Positions 33,474 to 46,011 of a stretch of DNA of 64,000 nt are shown in pieces. The position numbers and the translations under genes are program-made. The notes beneath the pieces are model-generated. The model worked only from the letters and a program-made list of their open reading frames with translations, made no database searches and was not told the DNA's origin. Each line of letters begins with the position of its first letter. Within the stretch, counting starts at the first letter, position 1. The DNA comes from Paragyromitra xinjiangensis (lineage: Eukaryota > Ascomycota > Pezizomycetes > Pezizales > Discinaceae), in the NCBI GenBank assembly GCA_038503065.1, contig JBCAMK010000019.1, forward strand, positions 1,116,001 through 1,180,000. The letters are read 5' to 3'.

Positions 33474-36400
33474 AAAGGTTTAGGTTAAGTTAGGCAATGT
33501 GGTTTGGAGGAGTTAGGTACCAAGGGGATTTAAGAATGCCAGGCAAAGTTGAATTATCTTTAGCACGATTTTTGTAGGTTTGGTGAATACATGATAATAT
33601 TTTAATGATGAGCCATCACGGTTGGGGACGAGGGGTGATTTGGTGTGGAATGACATACTGCAAGTAGTGAATATCTAGCCAACTGTACCGCTGATCATAG
33701 GTGTTTTAAGGTGAGTATGTGTGAAAGATCGGTTTAGCGGGTGAAACTTGGTCTGCTGAAAAGAGATGTCAATTGATATCTCGATTAAGACTGAAGATTC
33801 GAAAGCCTCTATACAGGTCATGAGGATGCTTGATATCCCCTCTGAAACTTCTGTAGGGGCTAATAATAAAGGGGGGCCTATTAAAACGTAATACCTCTAG
33901 CGTACGTTGTTGGGATATTTGGCAGGTTTGATATCTCACTAAAGAGTAATGAATGAAGAGAAAGGCAAAGGCATTCTAGATAGAACTAATGTAGAAGAGC
34001 TTTTCATAGGACCAATCATATCAATTAGGACAAACATATAGTAGATAATAGGCATATATAGGCATATCAGGAAGCATATACCTAGACTTCCAATATACCC
34101 AGTGATCAATCATTCGAGTGATAACTTGTGATTATACAACTAGTTATTGTCTCTGAAGCCGACGGCTCTTTTTGGGTGAAAACTTTAATGCCTATAGGTG
34201 GCGTAACTTCTTGAGAAAAGCTAGTGCGTTCCGGGAGCCGCAGATATTAGTTTGCCATAATTCAACATTCGAATACACCTTGGTCTTGCGTGGTTCGTAC
34301 TCTATACTACAAATGGCTTCTAGTTTCCACAACTTTGGGGATGTTCCGGGATGAGTGTGAAATACAGTAATATGGTTCTGGGAATTCGAATCAGGGCGTG
34401 CGTAGGCCTGTAAATAGGAGCCACATAACGTTCTGATAGCACGTATGCACACAATATGAGACCGAAACCTCGTTTGTGAAGGATAAGACCTAGAACAGAC
34501 TATAAATACGGCACCCAGCAACAGAATATAGTGAGTGGTTTCCGTAAATCAGGCGAAAATAGTGCCTATCAATTGCCGGCCATGTTTATCTTAGCCTAGG
34601 GGATTCCAGGATAATATATTGCGTCTCGAATGGTAGGGGAAATTTTTGCTTCGTGGGATACGGCTTAGGCGACATGGAGATTGGGTGAATATATGGTAAT
34701 CGCTGTCTAGCAAGTACATGTAGTACCGTATAATATATCAGCAACGTCTCCAACATGTTAACTATCTAGTCAAGAATCTAAGTCATTTATTTTACCCATA
34801 ACTGCTACCGCTTATTTTTTTGTCTTCTAAGTGCTTGGGATATCAGATACTACTGATACCGAATTATGTTGATTGTAGCTATGTGTCGAGTGAGGAGCCA
34901 TGACTTTCAACAATGCACTAACTTTAACATGTAAAGCGTAGATTATCACATGTACCACATAATGGGAATCGCTGGTGATACCACTCTTCAGGACAGATTT
35001 TTGAGCCACTGGTACCTGGGTGAGAAACGGGAAGTATACCACACATGGTTCAATTAACTTTCGAGTCAGAGTCTAGGATTAGCATGAGTTGATCTGATTT
35101 TTGAGCATGGACTTAGTGGGATGCCGAGCTCGCGGGCAGGTTTGGCGTGGATATCAATGCTGTAGTAAAACGGGGTACCAGTTTGCGGTCGCGCGCACGG
35201 TTAACGCCGCATTCGCTATCACTGGAGAACCCATTTATCTATCTAGAGCTGTGGTTGTGTATTTATAGTCGGCGGGGCATTTCTGAGGACGAATTCACCT
35301 TTTTCAACAAGCTTTCTGATGCTAGTGCAAAAAAGCAGATCGTTTGATGGAAAGAGTGGGGCTAGACTGATGGATATATTTAAAAGATGTGAACTTGGAT
35401 TTATTTAAATACATAAGCAATTTCTTACGGTCTTGACATGTAGTACTAGGTACGAAGTGTGTAAGTAGCTAAAATAGACGAAGATTAAAATATTTTTTTG
35501 GGATAGATGTAGTTCCGCACCCTGAGAATATTTGTTTTCGTGCCGTTAGACATATCGATAACTACAATTTTTCAAGGAATTAGGGTACAATGTAAAGCTC
35601 AGACACGCCAAGAACAACTGCTCTGCAAATCCAGGTCATGTGACTCGAGGACTAGTTCCTATCCTAGACTGCATGCTACATAAACTGAAAGCCAAGCTCC
35701 TCTAGGTCAGAGGCTAAAATACAGTATTCCCCGCCTCTTCGCATACTAAATAGGGGAAAGTAAAAGTAGAACTGGAGCTTTTTTTTTTGGGGTCCTATTT
35801 ACTTTTTTTTTATTTTTTTATTTTTTATTTTTTAGGTTCTTCGATGGAGAGAACAATGCAGGTGGCTAGCCATGCGGGCAACAGAGCGGCAGAATTTCTG
35901 AGATCCTTGATGAGGTGTGGGGGCTTAGGGCAAGCAGGATGCCAGCGCGACCCGTGTTTTACCCACAGTGGTATACAGGTTGCGTTGACCACCGCCGTCC
36001 CACACCTAATCGAAACTACATCCCGTGAGAATGGTGCCGGATTGGCCAGCAGCCGGACGAAAGAGATACCAGGTAGCAAAGCTTACTTGGATTACTGCTA
36101 GGGAAGTCACCAGAAACACACAACATGGCTATATGAGAACAAAAGAAAGGTAAGTGGAGAAGAGGGTTTTGGATGGATTTATACACCTGTCTGACTCTTG
36201 GCGCCCAGGGAAATTCCACCGGCCATGGAATGAAGCACAGCGACCAGATCAGGTCAGCCAATAGGATTTCTCGAGCAAGGGAAATTTCGTGGGGGAAAAC
36301 CAGGATAAACAAATTTGAAGTTAAAAAAATGGGTAGCAAATGCAGCCTTGATGGTCTTCTCAGATACGCTGGGGTTGAGACCTCTGAAACAAGTAGAGAA

Positions 36401-37101
36401 TGGAAAGTAGGACTAAATGTGGTTATTGTTCATTCCAGTACTAATATCGCTGATAGGTGAACAAATCACCTGACCGGTTAACGGATAGCGTGAGTGATCT
36501 AGCTCAGTCACGTGATGCGATCTCTGTCAAAGCCCTGGGTCTATTCACACACGATCACTCGAAGCCCTGAGGGCGAGGTGCATGTCGCCCGGCATGATCT
36601 CCTTGCGAAAAGGAGAGCAGATAAGTTGAATAAAAAGAAAGTTGCTGGAAGATGGCTTCCGCTGAGAATGAGCAAATTTTATGTCAACCATCAGTTTAAG
36701 ATAGAGCTTCGTATTGTTACCTTTTACCTTGTGGTTTCAAGATAGCAACTCCTTTCTAGAAACAACAAGCAACTTTCGAAAAGGGGCAGTAGCCAGTTGA
36801 AGAGAATTGATGCTCCTATGAAAGCGAACGAGAAGCCCTGGGTAAGTCATGGCATAACTTGGCTATTTTTCACCTACTGACTGAGGATCGATGACTATTC
36901 CACGAATGCTGCCATATCAGATCAACAGGGGACGGGTGCTGGCAAAGCTGAGTGCTATTTAATTGAGACAGACTTCTGTAGATACAAGATAGCCGCACTA
37001 ACATATGTTCTTCTAAGTCCTCCTTGACACTCCGCTTAGTATCTTTCTGCGAGCACATCCCCAACGTCACATCTTCCTGTCATCAGATCCAAAACTCACA
37101 A
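33474..37101. other. Intergenic desert
   Basis: About 3.6 kb without a recognised gene. TACATGTA at 34715, CGAGTGAT at 34115, ATCACTCG at 36554. T-rich low-complexity tract at about 35780-35835. Short frames on both strands at 35787-36460 overlap each other and look like chance. Confidence 0.4.
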
Positions 37102-37776
37102 CTACTGCCCCTCGGTAGGCATACCAGAGACTCTCGCCGCAACCATCCTCAACTTTTCCAGGACGTTCGGATCTCCGTATCTCTCAAGGACACCTTTCTT
37201 CTCCATCGGATGATAGATACATGCGTTCCCGGTCTGATCAATTGCCATATCAAGGACGTCCTTCGGGGTACATTCGTCGGGCAATACTCCGTTGTCCATT
37301 GCCATCTTCAGAAATTGCATAAAAAACAGAAGCATGATATCTGTAGAAGATCCCGTGGAAACCTCTCTATCTTCCATGTGGAGACGATAGGCATCGCTGA
37401 CAGCTTCGTAGCGTAGTCTCTCTGGAAGACTGGAGAGCCAAGCCTTGGCGTCCCCCATGCTGTGGAGACCCTCTGGAGTGCTATTGAAAAAATTTTGCTG
37501 AATGGTGGCGGGGCTAGAAGATGCGGCAGCGAGTCTACCACAGATCCTCTTGTGAAGCGGCCAGTCGGCAACCTGGCAATCGCGGGAGCAGTAGGCTGTG
37601 GTTTTGCATTTGGCACATTTGTTGAGCGGGGCGAGAAGCTCGGCAGCGGTTTTAGAGCAGGTGTCTAAATTACAGCGAGCGGGGTCTGGGAATGCAGGCC
37701 CGGCCGCGGTTGCGGGTTCTCCGGCTGGAAAGGCATGAGATGGGGTCGAGGCCATTTGGATTTCGTTTCGTGTCAC
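37102..37776 (-). CDS. MYND zinc-finger protein, paralogue A
   Basis: Single exon, 224 residues. A MYND finger occupies residues 35-79: Cys54, Cys57, Cys63 (YC), Cys67, His75 and Cys79 are in the usual spacing (KCAKCKTTAYCSRDC..HKRIC). The first pair is Cys35 and Cys40, four residues apart instead of the usual two. After a Ser/Pro linker comes a conserved helical domain (AWLSSLPERLRYEAVSDAYR..GVLPDECTP..NACIYHP..LRMVAARVSG) shared with the other MYND genes here and with many ascomycete MYND proteins. MYND fingers bind proline-rich peptides; the C-domain's role is unknown. A second Met at residue 8 is an alternative start. It is the nearest intact relative of the broken copy at 41071. Confidence 0.85.
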   Translation of the reverse strand: MTRNEIQMASTPSHAFPAGEPATAAGPAFPDPARCNLDTCSKTAAELLAPLNKCAKCKTTAYCSRDCQVADWPLHKRICGRLAAASSSPATIQQNFFNSTPEGLHSMGDAKAWLSSLPERLRYEAVSDAYRLHMEDREVSTGSSTDIMLLFFMQFLKMAMDNGVLPDECTPKDVLDMAIDQTGNACIYHPMEKKGVLERYGDPNVLEKLRMVAARVSGMPTEGQ

Positions 37777-40700
37777 TTAACTGACGAAGCTTGCTTTCTT
37801 GTTTGATGTCGACGGCACGGCTGAGAACCCAAAAAGGTGTTTAATCCCAGTAACTGCGGCAGTAGCACGGGTGGAGATAGCGATAAAAGGCAGTTTTCTT
37901 TTTGTGGTTCTTATCCGGTGCGATCTGAAAGAGGGTGTTATGGGACCGGAGCGAAGATTTCGTGGAGATGGTGGGCTAATCGAACAGATGTTACACGTTG
38001 GCGATTTGCCCCGCCCCTACGACCGAGAATGTGGCCGCGGACTAGGAGGAGGAGGAGAGGGCACATACCCTGAAAGAAATATCCGTCAGGCTGAGGAACG
38101 ACCAATTAGCTGCCCATACTCGATAGACACGAGATAGCATGAAGTCTGAGAACTACATGTGTAGGATGCGGGAGACGGTACAGTATTCCCTTGATTCGAT
38201 GTTTGAAGTGACCCGATACCTAAGGGAGGACGGTGTTTCTTGGTGGTAAACTTTCAATGAATTTCCCAGGGATTTTCATGGCTCAGGCGGAAATTAATAT
38301 CTTGAATAGGTAAGTTGTAACAGCAAAAACAGCAACTCCGCATCCACTCAGCTAGAAAGAATTTTCGGAAAACAAGCAAATAGGTGCAGACAACGTTTAG
38401 TCTTTGGTCTAATTAGCCAGAGTTCTCTATCAGAAGAGATACCTTGCATGTGTTGGGGTTGGCATTGTAACTCAACAATTTGGGCTATTATTTATCGTCT
38501 GAATACTCCGGTGGTGGCTAATACCTCGGATATCTCAATTGCGACGTCAACATAAACCCATTTCCGATCACGGACCCCCCGCGATGATATATGATATTTT
38601 ATGTGTTTCAAATATTACATTTTAGTACACCCCGAGGATGCAGGTTATCATGACTAACTGGTTAAACGGTTGCTAGTTCCCTTGCTGCAAGTCAGTCACC
38701 CGAGATACGTATTAATAACCGCCCGAGTGTGGCAATAATATACCGCATATTCGTCCTCGAGTCACAAAAAGTGATTTGGTGATTGTCTCCATAGTAGGCC
38801 TACCGTATCTTAGTATGAGATTTACTTTAGAAAACTACAAGCCCAGCCCTATGGGATGCAATTTAATTAATATCTGAAGGATCTCAGGAACGGATAGTTA
38901 TACCGTGGCATCAAAAAAGAGCTAAAAGAATGGGCCAATAAGACGCAGGCATCACGTGATATGCGAGCGGGCCAATGATAAGCACCAAGGAAACGAAGCC
39001 AAGACTTTTCGAAGGGAGTTGGCTCTTCACTCCGTTCGGAGCATGATGGATGTGGCTCGAGCGTACAAAATTTACGTGAAAATTATGCATATCCGGAAAT
39101 TCTCACAACAACAAAGTCATGAACTGGTCCCTGGTCTCTAATCTCTAGGTCGACGGAAGTTGTAGACAAATTGCTCTAAGAGAAAAAGCGCAAAATTTAT
39201 ATGTATGATTCCTCCTTGAAAACGACACTTCTTATTAGAATTTCTATCATCCGGAACACCTCTCGCCTTATTTACACCCCCGAATAGCAACGTTGGTTAT
39301 TCAATAGCAAGAGACAATAAAGCAAATTTTTGGTCAAGGTTTCTATTCGTCCTGGCAGTTAAAACTACGGGGAAATCCCTGTTTTAATGATTTCCTGGCC
39401 GAAACGTGAAGACCCCTGGTCGGCTTCATGGACCGTCACTCGCAGCTCTTTCTATAGACTAAGCTTGCCTGAGTTTGCTTGAAGCCAAGGACCCGCCCTA
39501 ATAAAAAGGCTAAAGTAGGAGAAATAGCCAAGACACAAACCCATAAAGTATTTGACCGGGAGGCGGGGGTGAGAGTAAAAATCAGGGTAGGTATTTTGCA
39601 AGTAGTGACTTTGCTGGACGTTAAACTGCTTGGCATGATTACCCGGCAGGAGCAGTCTAACTACGACTAGTATTTCAATATTGCAGTTTTTAGAGTACGC
39701 TGGCAGGATATAAAATACACTTTCTGAATTCCGTGGGGCCCGTGCGGGGAAACTTCCAGATAGCAACGCGCTGATTTCATATCATGCGCGCGTACGTCAC
39801 ATACGGCAACACCCAGACGAGCTAAAAATCCGGCCATAAATGGTAATATTCGGCCCCTTTCCTTTTGTGATTGGTCGACATGTTCCCCAGCCACAATGAT
39901 CCTAAGTGTGATTGGTATTCCCTAACAGAAGTATGATATTCATGGGTGCCTTGCCTCTTAATCAAAATTAAGCGCCTCAAGTGAGGTCCACAATAAAGAA
40001 TTCGGTACGATAATACGGGGCCTGTTCAAGAAAATATGATTTTTTCGAAAACGAAAGAATCAAAACTTCCACCTCCACCTCAGCTCCCTTCACCTGAGAG
40101 ACTAGGTTGAAAATAAGAAGTTACCAACAGCACTAGAGTAAGAGGAAGAGGGAATTGAGAAGCCAGGGGTCGCAATTATGCCAAATGATTTGGCTTGGGC
40201 TGCAGGACATCGGAGTGAATGAGGAAAATATCCCACAAATGGACTTATTACCACATCTATTCTGACACCTATTTCTTAGTGGGAAAATAAGATGACAGAA
40301 AGGGCAAAAATGAAAGGTATTGGAGGTTAAAAGGCAAATGGATGGATTGGAAAGACTGGTAGGTGCGTTGTCAAGCTATTTTGTCTAAATCTCGCGTTCA
40401 TTCGACAATAATGCCAAGACCTTCCGATTTTGAATAATTAGATGAGGCTCACGGATACGATGATCTAGATGAAACTGGTGGTGACGATAATAGTTATGCA
40501 GAATAAATTTGAAATAGAGCTAAGGGCAAGGATGAGAGGGAGCTGAAGATGGAATGAAGATGGGGGCAGGCGTCAATCTTATCAGATCGATCCCCGATAG
40601 TATATGATAGGCCAGGGGTCCGACTCGAAAAAAGGATAAGTCGGTGCCATACATCTACTGGCAGAAAAATAGCTCAGAGGCATAACCCTACCGTTCCACC

Positions 40701-41070
40701 GCGCTGGCCTACCAACTAGACCATGGTAACGGAAGGTTTTGCCACTCGAACCTCATCACGTCCATGCTTTTTTACGATCTTCCACACCAATCTGGGAAAC
40801 TCTACTAAGTAGTCTAGGTCCTTGATTAGTCAACAAGGCAGTGTACTGTCGCATTGGCTTTCAATACTCTGCGAAAGAAGTCCTGACGAATTGTTTTAAG
40901 TGATTACCTATACCCCCTCATGAGTAGGGCTTTTCTTCCATCACTCAACCAACAAAGAAGTAATAAGAAAACTAGCTGACTAGTTGAATATTAAGAACTC
41001 CTGCGTTGAAATAGCTTATATCAAGAACTTACACTTGCTATTTCTCTATTAATAATTTCTACAACCTAGC
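37777..41070. other. Intergenic desert between MYND paralogues
   Basis: About 3.3 kb with no recognised gene. Near 40681-40740 the minus strand has an A-box-like TGGTCTAGTTGGTA followed by a T5 run, but no tRNA fold could be completed. Confidence 0.4.
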
Positions 41071-42104
41071 CTACCATCCTGCCAGCCCCTTTCCTGCTGG
41101 GTTCTCGAAGAAGCGCAACTTTAAAGCATACAATTTACGTCCATAAACCCTATCTGCAACCATCCGCAAAACCTCCAACACAATCGGATCCGAGTTCCTA
41201 TATCTATCCAAGATATATCTGCTATCAATGGTGTGTAGGATACATGCATCCCCCTTTTCATCTAGTGCAACTTGCTCGCACGCTACTCTTCTTTGCGGAC
41301 ACCAAGTATCCGGCAGGACCCCCTCCTCTCTCGCTAATTCAACAAAGAGTATGAAGTGAGCTAGTGGGAATGTGTTGGCATACAACGATCCAGCTTCAAT
41401 TTGCCTGTCAGCACGTACTTGTCTTCGATGCGGAGGCGGTAGGCATCGATGATGGCATTGTAACAAACGATCTCAGGGAGTGAGGAAAGCCAAGATTTAG
41501 TACTAGTTATATCTAGGGGGTTCTCGGATGAAGAAGAGGAATATTTTGATGCAGTCAATACTTCGTACACGTCCATAGAACGACTAGTTTCGGCATCGCC
41601 CGGCCCAAGAGAAAAATCGCAATCTTCCCCCATTGCCCACACATCACTTAGTCCTTCAATACTCCAGTCAGATGAACGCTCGACGGAAATAAGGCTAGAA
41701 GTCCCGGCAGAACCTTCATCCTCAGGTTTGACAGGCAATAAGGAAGGTGTTGATGGGAAAGTAAAAGGAGCCATCGGGGTAGCCGTAGCAGCAGTCGCCT
41801 TCCTAGAGAATTCCTTTGTCCGTATACCTGCAAGGCTGCTTATAGGAGTTTGGATAATCGGTGTGTTGCGCCTTCGGGCAGCAAGGGGGTTCTGGCCACA
41901 AATCTCTCGGTGGTTTCTCCAATCAACGATCTCGCATTCGTGGGAGTAGTGGTTGACAGATCTGCATCTGGGGCATTTTCCAAGGGGAATACCGAGCTCA
42001 AAATCGGCTCTCTTACAGGTATATCAGCGGGAAGAGTCCTCGACAGGAGCCACAGGACCGGACCTAAGAGGAGAGGCACAGGTAGAGACAGCCGTCGAAG
42101 TCAT
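41071..42104 (-). pseudogene. Broken MYND zinc-finger paralogue B
   Basis: From an ATG at 42104 the frame reads about 26 codons and meets TGA at 42024-42026. The stop sits exactly where the first zinc-binding Cys of the intact paralogue at 47872 would fall (CATC there, stop-YTC here). The frame then continues through the rest of the finger (GKCPRCRSVNHYSHECEIVDW..HREICG), a long Ser/Thr/Pro linker and the start of the conserved helical domain (KSWLSSLPE..IIDAYRLRIED). Near 41390 it shifts frame. The remaining domain is intact in the new frame (EEGVLPDTWCP..DACILHTIDSRYILDRY..LRMVADRVYG). With one nonsense change and one frameshift the gene is very likely dead, though the rest is well preserved. 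An intron removing the TGA is possible but no good site pair was found, and the shift would remain. Confidence 0.8.
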
Positions 42105-42721
42105 TCCGTTGGATTCTAGGGTACTCTAATTCAAGTGTTGATGATAAAAAGTTGGAACTGCTGAGGTGACGTTTGGGGGGTGTAAGCGGAAATAGAGAAG
42201 TTGTGGATAGTAAAAGTGTCACGAGTCATTACCCGTGAGTCTTGGCATTGCCGCCTACAAAATTGAGAAAAGATATGTATTTTTTGGATCATCTGCATCC
42301 CAATCTCACAATTTATATTCATTTACACTAAATAGGGCATTTATAACTGAGCACACATTTTACTTCCCTTATAAACAAACACCTCATCGCCTGTGGCAAG
42401 TGAAACGCTAACATCCGACCCTATTTAACCAGAGAAAACTTCATAGAAACGCGTTGCCGTTTAATGGCGTTAGAGTACAATTCGCCTCCCTCCAAAATCC
42501 TCCCCATCTTGGCCGGCCCAAGAGCAATAAGATGAAACAAAAGCAAACGTACTTCAGTTATTCGGGTTAATTCCATATAAGTTCTAGGTTTAGGTCGGGG
42601 AAATTCATCCAATACAGGGTGAATTACAGCCTCTTGAGCTTTGTAGGAGATACAATTCCACATGAGTATGTCAATCGTGGCCGAGTGATAGCTCATGTCC
42701 GCATTTGAGGGCCCAAAATGT
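42105..42721. other. Intergenic
   Basis: Upstream of the broken MYND copy. A minus-strand frame of 109 codons (42421-42750) runs into the neighbouring inverted-repeat element and has no recognisable domain. Confidence 0.35.
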
Positions 42722-43260
42722 ATCTGTATATGTTCTGATCCGTTTATCATAAATGCCGCTTTACAAACCGGTTGGCCTATTTACAAATGGGATCACTTTG
42801 GACATCGGCTGTCTACAAAGTGAAACTAAATTAGGTGGCTGATATCCAAAACTTTCACCAAGGCAAAGATTCCCTTCTCCCCCAACCACCACCTCCTGGG
42901 CTTCTCACAATTTATAATTACAGTTGCACCTTGCACCAAACCTTTCCCTTGCTGTAATGAATAGACTCAGCCACACCTTTTTTCCCCCACAGCGCTACCC
43001 CACAGATATTGAATTTTCTGTGGCGAATAATTTACTATACCAAGCGAATTTTGATAGACTATGCAGGTTTAGAATAGCAAGGTACGACTGCAGGTATGGT
43101 GTTAAGGCTAGGCTGATACTTCTGTGTTGAAAGAGTTTCCAAGCTCGCTTACAGATAGTATATTCTTTGAATATCGGCCATCTCTTAGCTTCACTTTGTA
43201 GATGGGCCAGCCGATGTTCAAAGTGATCCCATTTGTAAACGGGCCAGAATATACATATCC
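42722..43260. mobile_element. Long-arm inverted-repeat element, family shared with 61433-62037
   Basis: The arms (about 42722-42850 and 43158-43260) are imperfect inverted copies. Shared words include TTTACAAATGGGATCACTTT, ACATCGGCT, CTACAAAGTGAA and GATATCCAAA/GATATTCAAA. The outer ends both read TATATGTTCTG-like. The same arm sequence, with TTTTAAAATGGG in place of TTTACAAATGGG, makes up the element at 61433. The ~300-bp core is not coding and is unlike the core of the other copy. Exact ends and target duplication are uncertain. Confidence 0.78.
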
Positions 43261-43454
43261 AACTTACCAAAGACACAAGACGGCACTGGTACCCAAAGCA
43301 ATCTGATATATGAGCCCGATGTTACACAAATAGAGTCTTCATACATTTCAAAGACTTTATTTACTCGATCCCTCAATTAATCAATTGCATTCCACCTTCC
43401 ACCAAAAGTACATGTAGTTTCTACATATAATTTCCGCATCACTGACCCTCTTTG

Positions 43455-44387
43455 CTACTTTGCGCTCGTGTTCTTTTTCTCCTCCCAGAACCTCACCGCA
43501 TCGCTGACGATCTGCTTTAGACTTACTGGCTTCAATCCGATCTCCTCCGTATCGTTCCCACGATTTTTTCCTGCCCCATCTCTACCACACACCGTTGCCA
43601 CCAGCACCAGCATTATTCCTACCGCTGGCTCACCCTCTGTAGCCAGCTTCACCCCCTTATCAAATGCCTCCTTGCCAGTAAAATACTCCCTTTCGAAAGG
43701 CTCCCCTCCCAGGACCCTCTCCGTCTCCTCGAGCAGCTCAAGTTGTGTCGCTTCAATGTCCTGGATATAAATTTTTCTGTTCTTGGAGGCTTCGAGATTA
43801 TTAACAATCCAAGCAAGCGTGTTACCGACGGTAAGTAGGTTCGTCGAGCTGTAAGGGACATTTCCGCCATCGATGAGGATGGCTTTACGGTTCGGAATAT
43901 CGATTCCCCAAAAAGAATACTCGAAACCCCAATCCGCGAATGCTGCGGGGATGACTGTAGTATAACTAATCTTCCCCTCTGTCCCCAGTTTCTCTAGGAG
44001 TGTCTGCGTGGAGATCTTTGTCTTGAAAAATGGATGATCTTTCTTCGCTTGGAGGAATGGGTGAGTGGGGTCCGCGCCGTATCCCGAGGGAATGAAACGC
44101 TTCACGCTTGCAGCAATGGCTGCTTCAATGTAGAGGACTTCCTGGTGGAGTACCGAAGAACTAATAGTAGATATGACAACATCAATACCCTGGAAAGCAG
44201 CGATGAGATCGGGAAGAGAGGTAAGGTCCCCTTTCAGCTTTCTGATGGTTGGGGGAAGATCGGAGAGAGATGAAGTTGAGTTGAGGCGCGAGAGGATTGT
44301 GATATTGACATTGGGGGAGTCAATAAGTGGGGGGAGGAAGGAGCGGGCAACGCCAGAAACCCCACCGATGAAGAGTACGTTGACCAT
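43455..44387 (-). CDS. NmrA-like / isoflavone reductase-like NAD(P)-binding protein
   Basis: Single exon, 310 residues. The N-terminus is a Rossmann fold: MVNVLFIGGVSGVARSFLPP gives beta1, the glycine-rich loop (GGVSGVA, residues 8-14) and helix. ITILSRLNS follows beta2, DVVISTIS is beta4, and KRFIPSGYGADPTH is the segment typical of the NmrA/PCBER branch of atypical short-chain dehydrogenases. Downstream, TVIPAAFADWGFEYSFWG and NTLAWIVNNLEASKNRKIYI also fit that family. Members are either redox-sensing regulators or reductases of phenolic substrates, and sequence alone does not separate these. No signal peptide; cytosolic. It lies alone between a transposon and a desert, with no pathway neighbours. 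Confidence 0.9.
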   Translation of the reverse strand: MVNVLFIGGVSGVARSFLPPLIDSPNVNITILSRLNSTSSLSDLPPTIRKLKGDLTSLPDLIAAFQGIDVVISTISSSVLHQEVLYIEAAIAASVKRFIPSGYGADPTHPFLQAKKDHPFFKTKISTQTLLEKLGTEGKISYTTVIPAAFADWGFEYSFWGIDIPNRKAILIDGGNVPYSSTNLLTVGNTLAWIVNNLEASKNRKIYIQDIEATQLELLEETERVLGGEPFEREYFTGKEAFDKGVKLATEGEPAVGIMLVLVATVCGRDGAGKNRGNDTEEIGLKPVSLKQIVSDAVRFWEEKKNTSAK

Positions 44388-46009
44388 TTTCTTGAAATGT
44401 TTATTTGAAAACAGGAATGTAGGTAGATTTTAAAAACCGGATGGTTTAGCTGTGAGGAGTGTATGTTGAATTATTCAGTCGTAACCGTGGCATTAGTCCG
44501 GCCTTTATACCAGTAAAACCAGCAATGAATCATCACATGGAGATACCGGTGCCATATGCAAGTAGTAGTATGCACAAGCATAAACCATATCTCCGGTTTG
44601 TAATCCTAGGGATTTCAAATCGGTATCTACATGCATAGTTCATTGATCAGTAATCCTCAGCAGAAACCTCGGTTTCATTCATGTGCTTACTATTCAACCC
44701 GCAGGATTACAAAAAGTACAGCACAGACAGACAAAAAATGCTAGATAGCTGAATCATGTTAAATCTCAGCTTATCTGATACCGGTGGTGTAACAAAAATG
44801 TGGAAAGCCAGACATTGCTTATATTCAACGAGTGATGCATAATGAATCACTCGTTTGATGTCATTGAAAGTTAGTTTCGATAATAACAATGCATCATACC
44901 CGCAACGAGCCCTAGGACTATGGCGGCGCACTATAGGCATCAAGTCCCTATTGGGGCATTGGAACTAGGGAAAACCTCCAAAAACCTAGTCCGACCTGGT
45001 AGGTTGGGTATACTAGGGGCGGGAGACATGAGTCGGTTTCGATAAAGACCAAGAAGATAAATAGAATTAATTTACCCGACATGAGTTTGGCTAGGAAAAC
45101 TAGAGATCAATCTCACAAATCCAAGAGGCTGGAAATTAAAGGGACTTCATGGTAATTTAGTTTGATCTTGAAGATTTTTTTTCAATTTTCCTGTTAGCAG
45201 ATCTATGGTTCTTTACCTATTCGCTATTACCCCGGAGGTGACTAGTGTAACAGGCCAGCTAGCGACACAGCCAAAACAAATGTGGGGGGGGATTCCACAC
45301 AAGAAAATTTCAAGCGCCTACCTCAACAAATGGCGCATTTATTGGTAGGCGGCCACAATTACGGTTGGAAAAACTTCTAGACTTTCCTACATATATTACT
45401 TTACATATCCTGCCTGCCAGGTAACTGCATGTAGGTGACACTCCCTATTCGCCGTCACCCCACCCGAGGCGGCCCTACCCTCGACCGATTGCAATTTTAT
45501 TTGCAGGATGGCGCCAACATTATTACACTTTGTGTCACGAGCAACAGCTCCATCTAGGTACTCTTTCTGCGCCAAGGCGTGCCGAGACCCCACCTTCCCA
45601 AAATACATTATTCAGCCCTGGCATCAGATTGTTGCTTTTGCCACCAGCTGCTCAATGGAACACTTCAAGCATGTCCCATTAGCTAGCCGGGGCGTTCTTC
45701 ACAATTCCCACGCCATCTACCGTTTTCTTTATGTTATGTATGGGATCCAACATGCGCAACCACCAGGTCTGACACCGGCTGTTTGCCCATCGGTCAGCCT
45801 TCTCACATAACTTGGCAGGTTAGGTAGCTATACAGCCGCCAGGCCCGGAGGCGTACCCAAGCCACAGTACATACGGTCACAAGAAGTCCCAATACCCAAC
45901 CGCACCTACCACACCACAACCAATAGGCATGAGGAACCTGGACATGTAAGTGTGAGTGGACCAACTAATCCGTCGGTGCATTTGATAAGGTCGAATGAAA
46001 AATTTCTAC
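44388..46009. other. Intergenic with transposon fragments
   Basis: No gene recognised. Positions 44907-44931 carry a decayed copy of the retroelement tail (GCCCTAGGACTATGGCGGCG, minus orientation). Near 45217 and 45452 single fragments CCTATTCGC..ACCCC match the right end of the MITE at 5636-5850. A perfect gapped palindrome CGAGTGAT..ATCACTCG spans 44829-44853. Confidence 0.45.
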
Positions 46010-46011
46010 TA

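Noticed and set aside
40681..40740. tRNA-like stretch on the minus strand with an A-box word TGGTCTAGTTGGTA and a T5 run
   Set aside because: No proper B box, T arm or acceptor stem could be assembled; at most a tRNA-derived relic.
43468..44433. Plus-strand frames opposite the NmrA-like gene
   Set aside because: They are shadows of the single-exon minus-strand gene.
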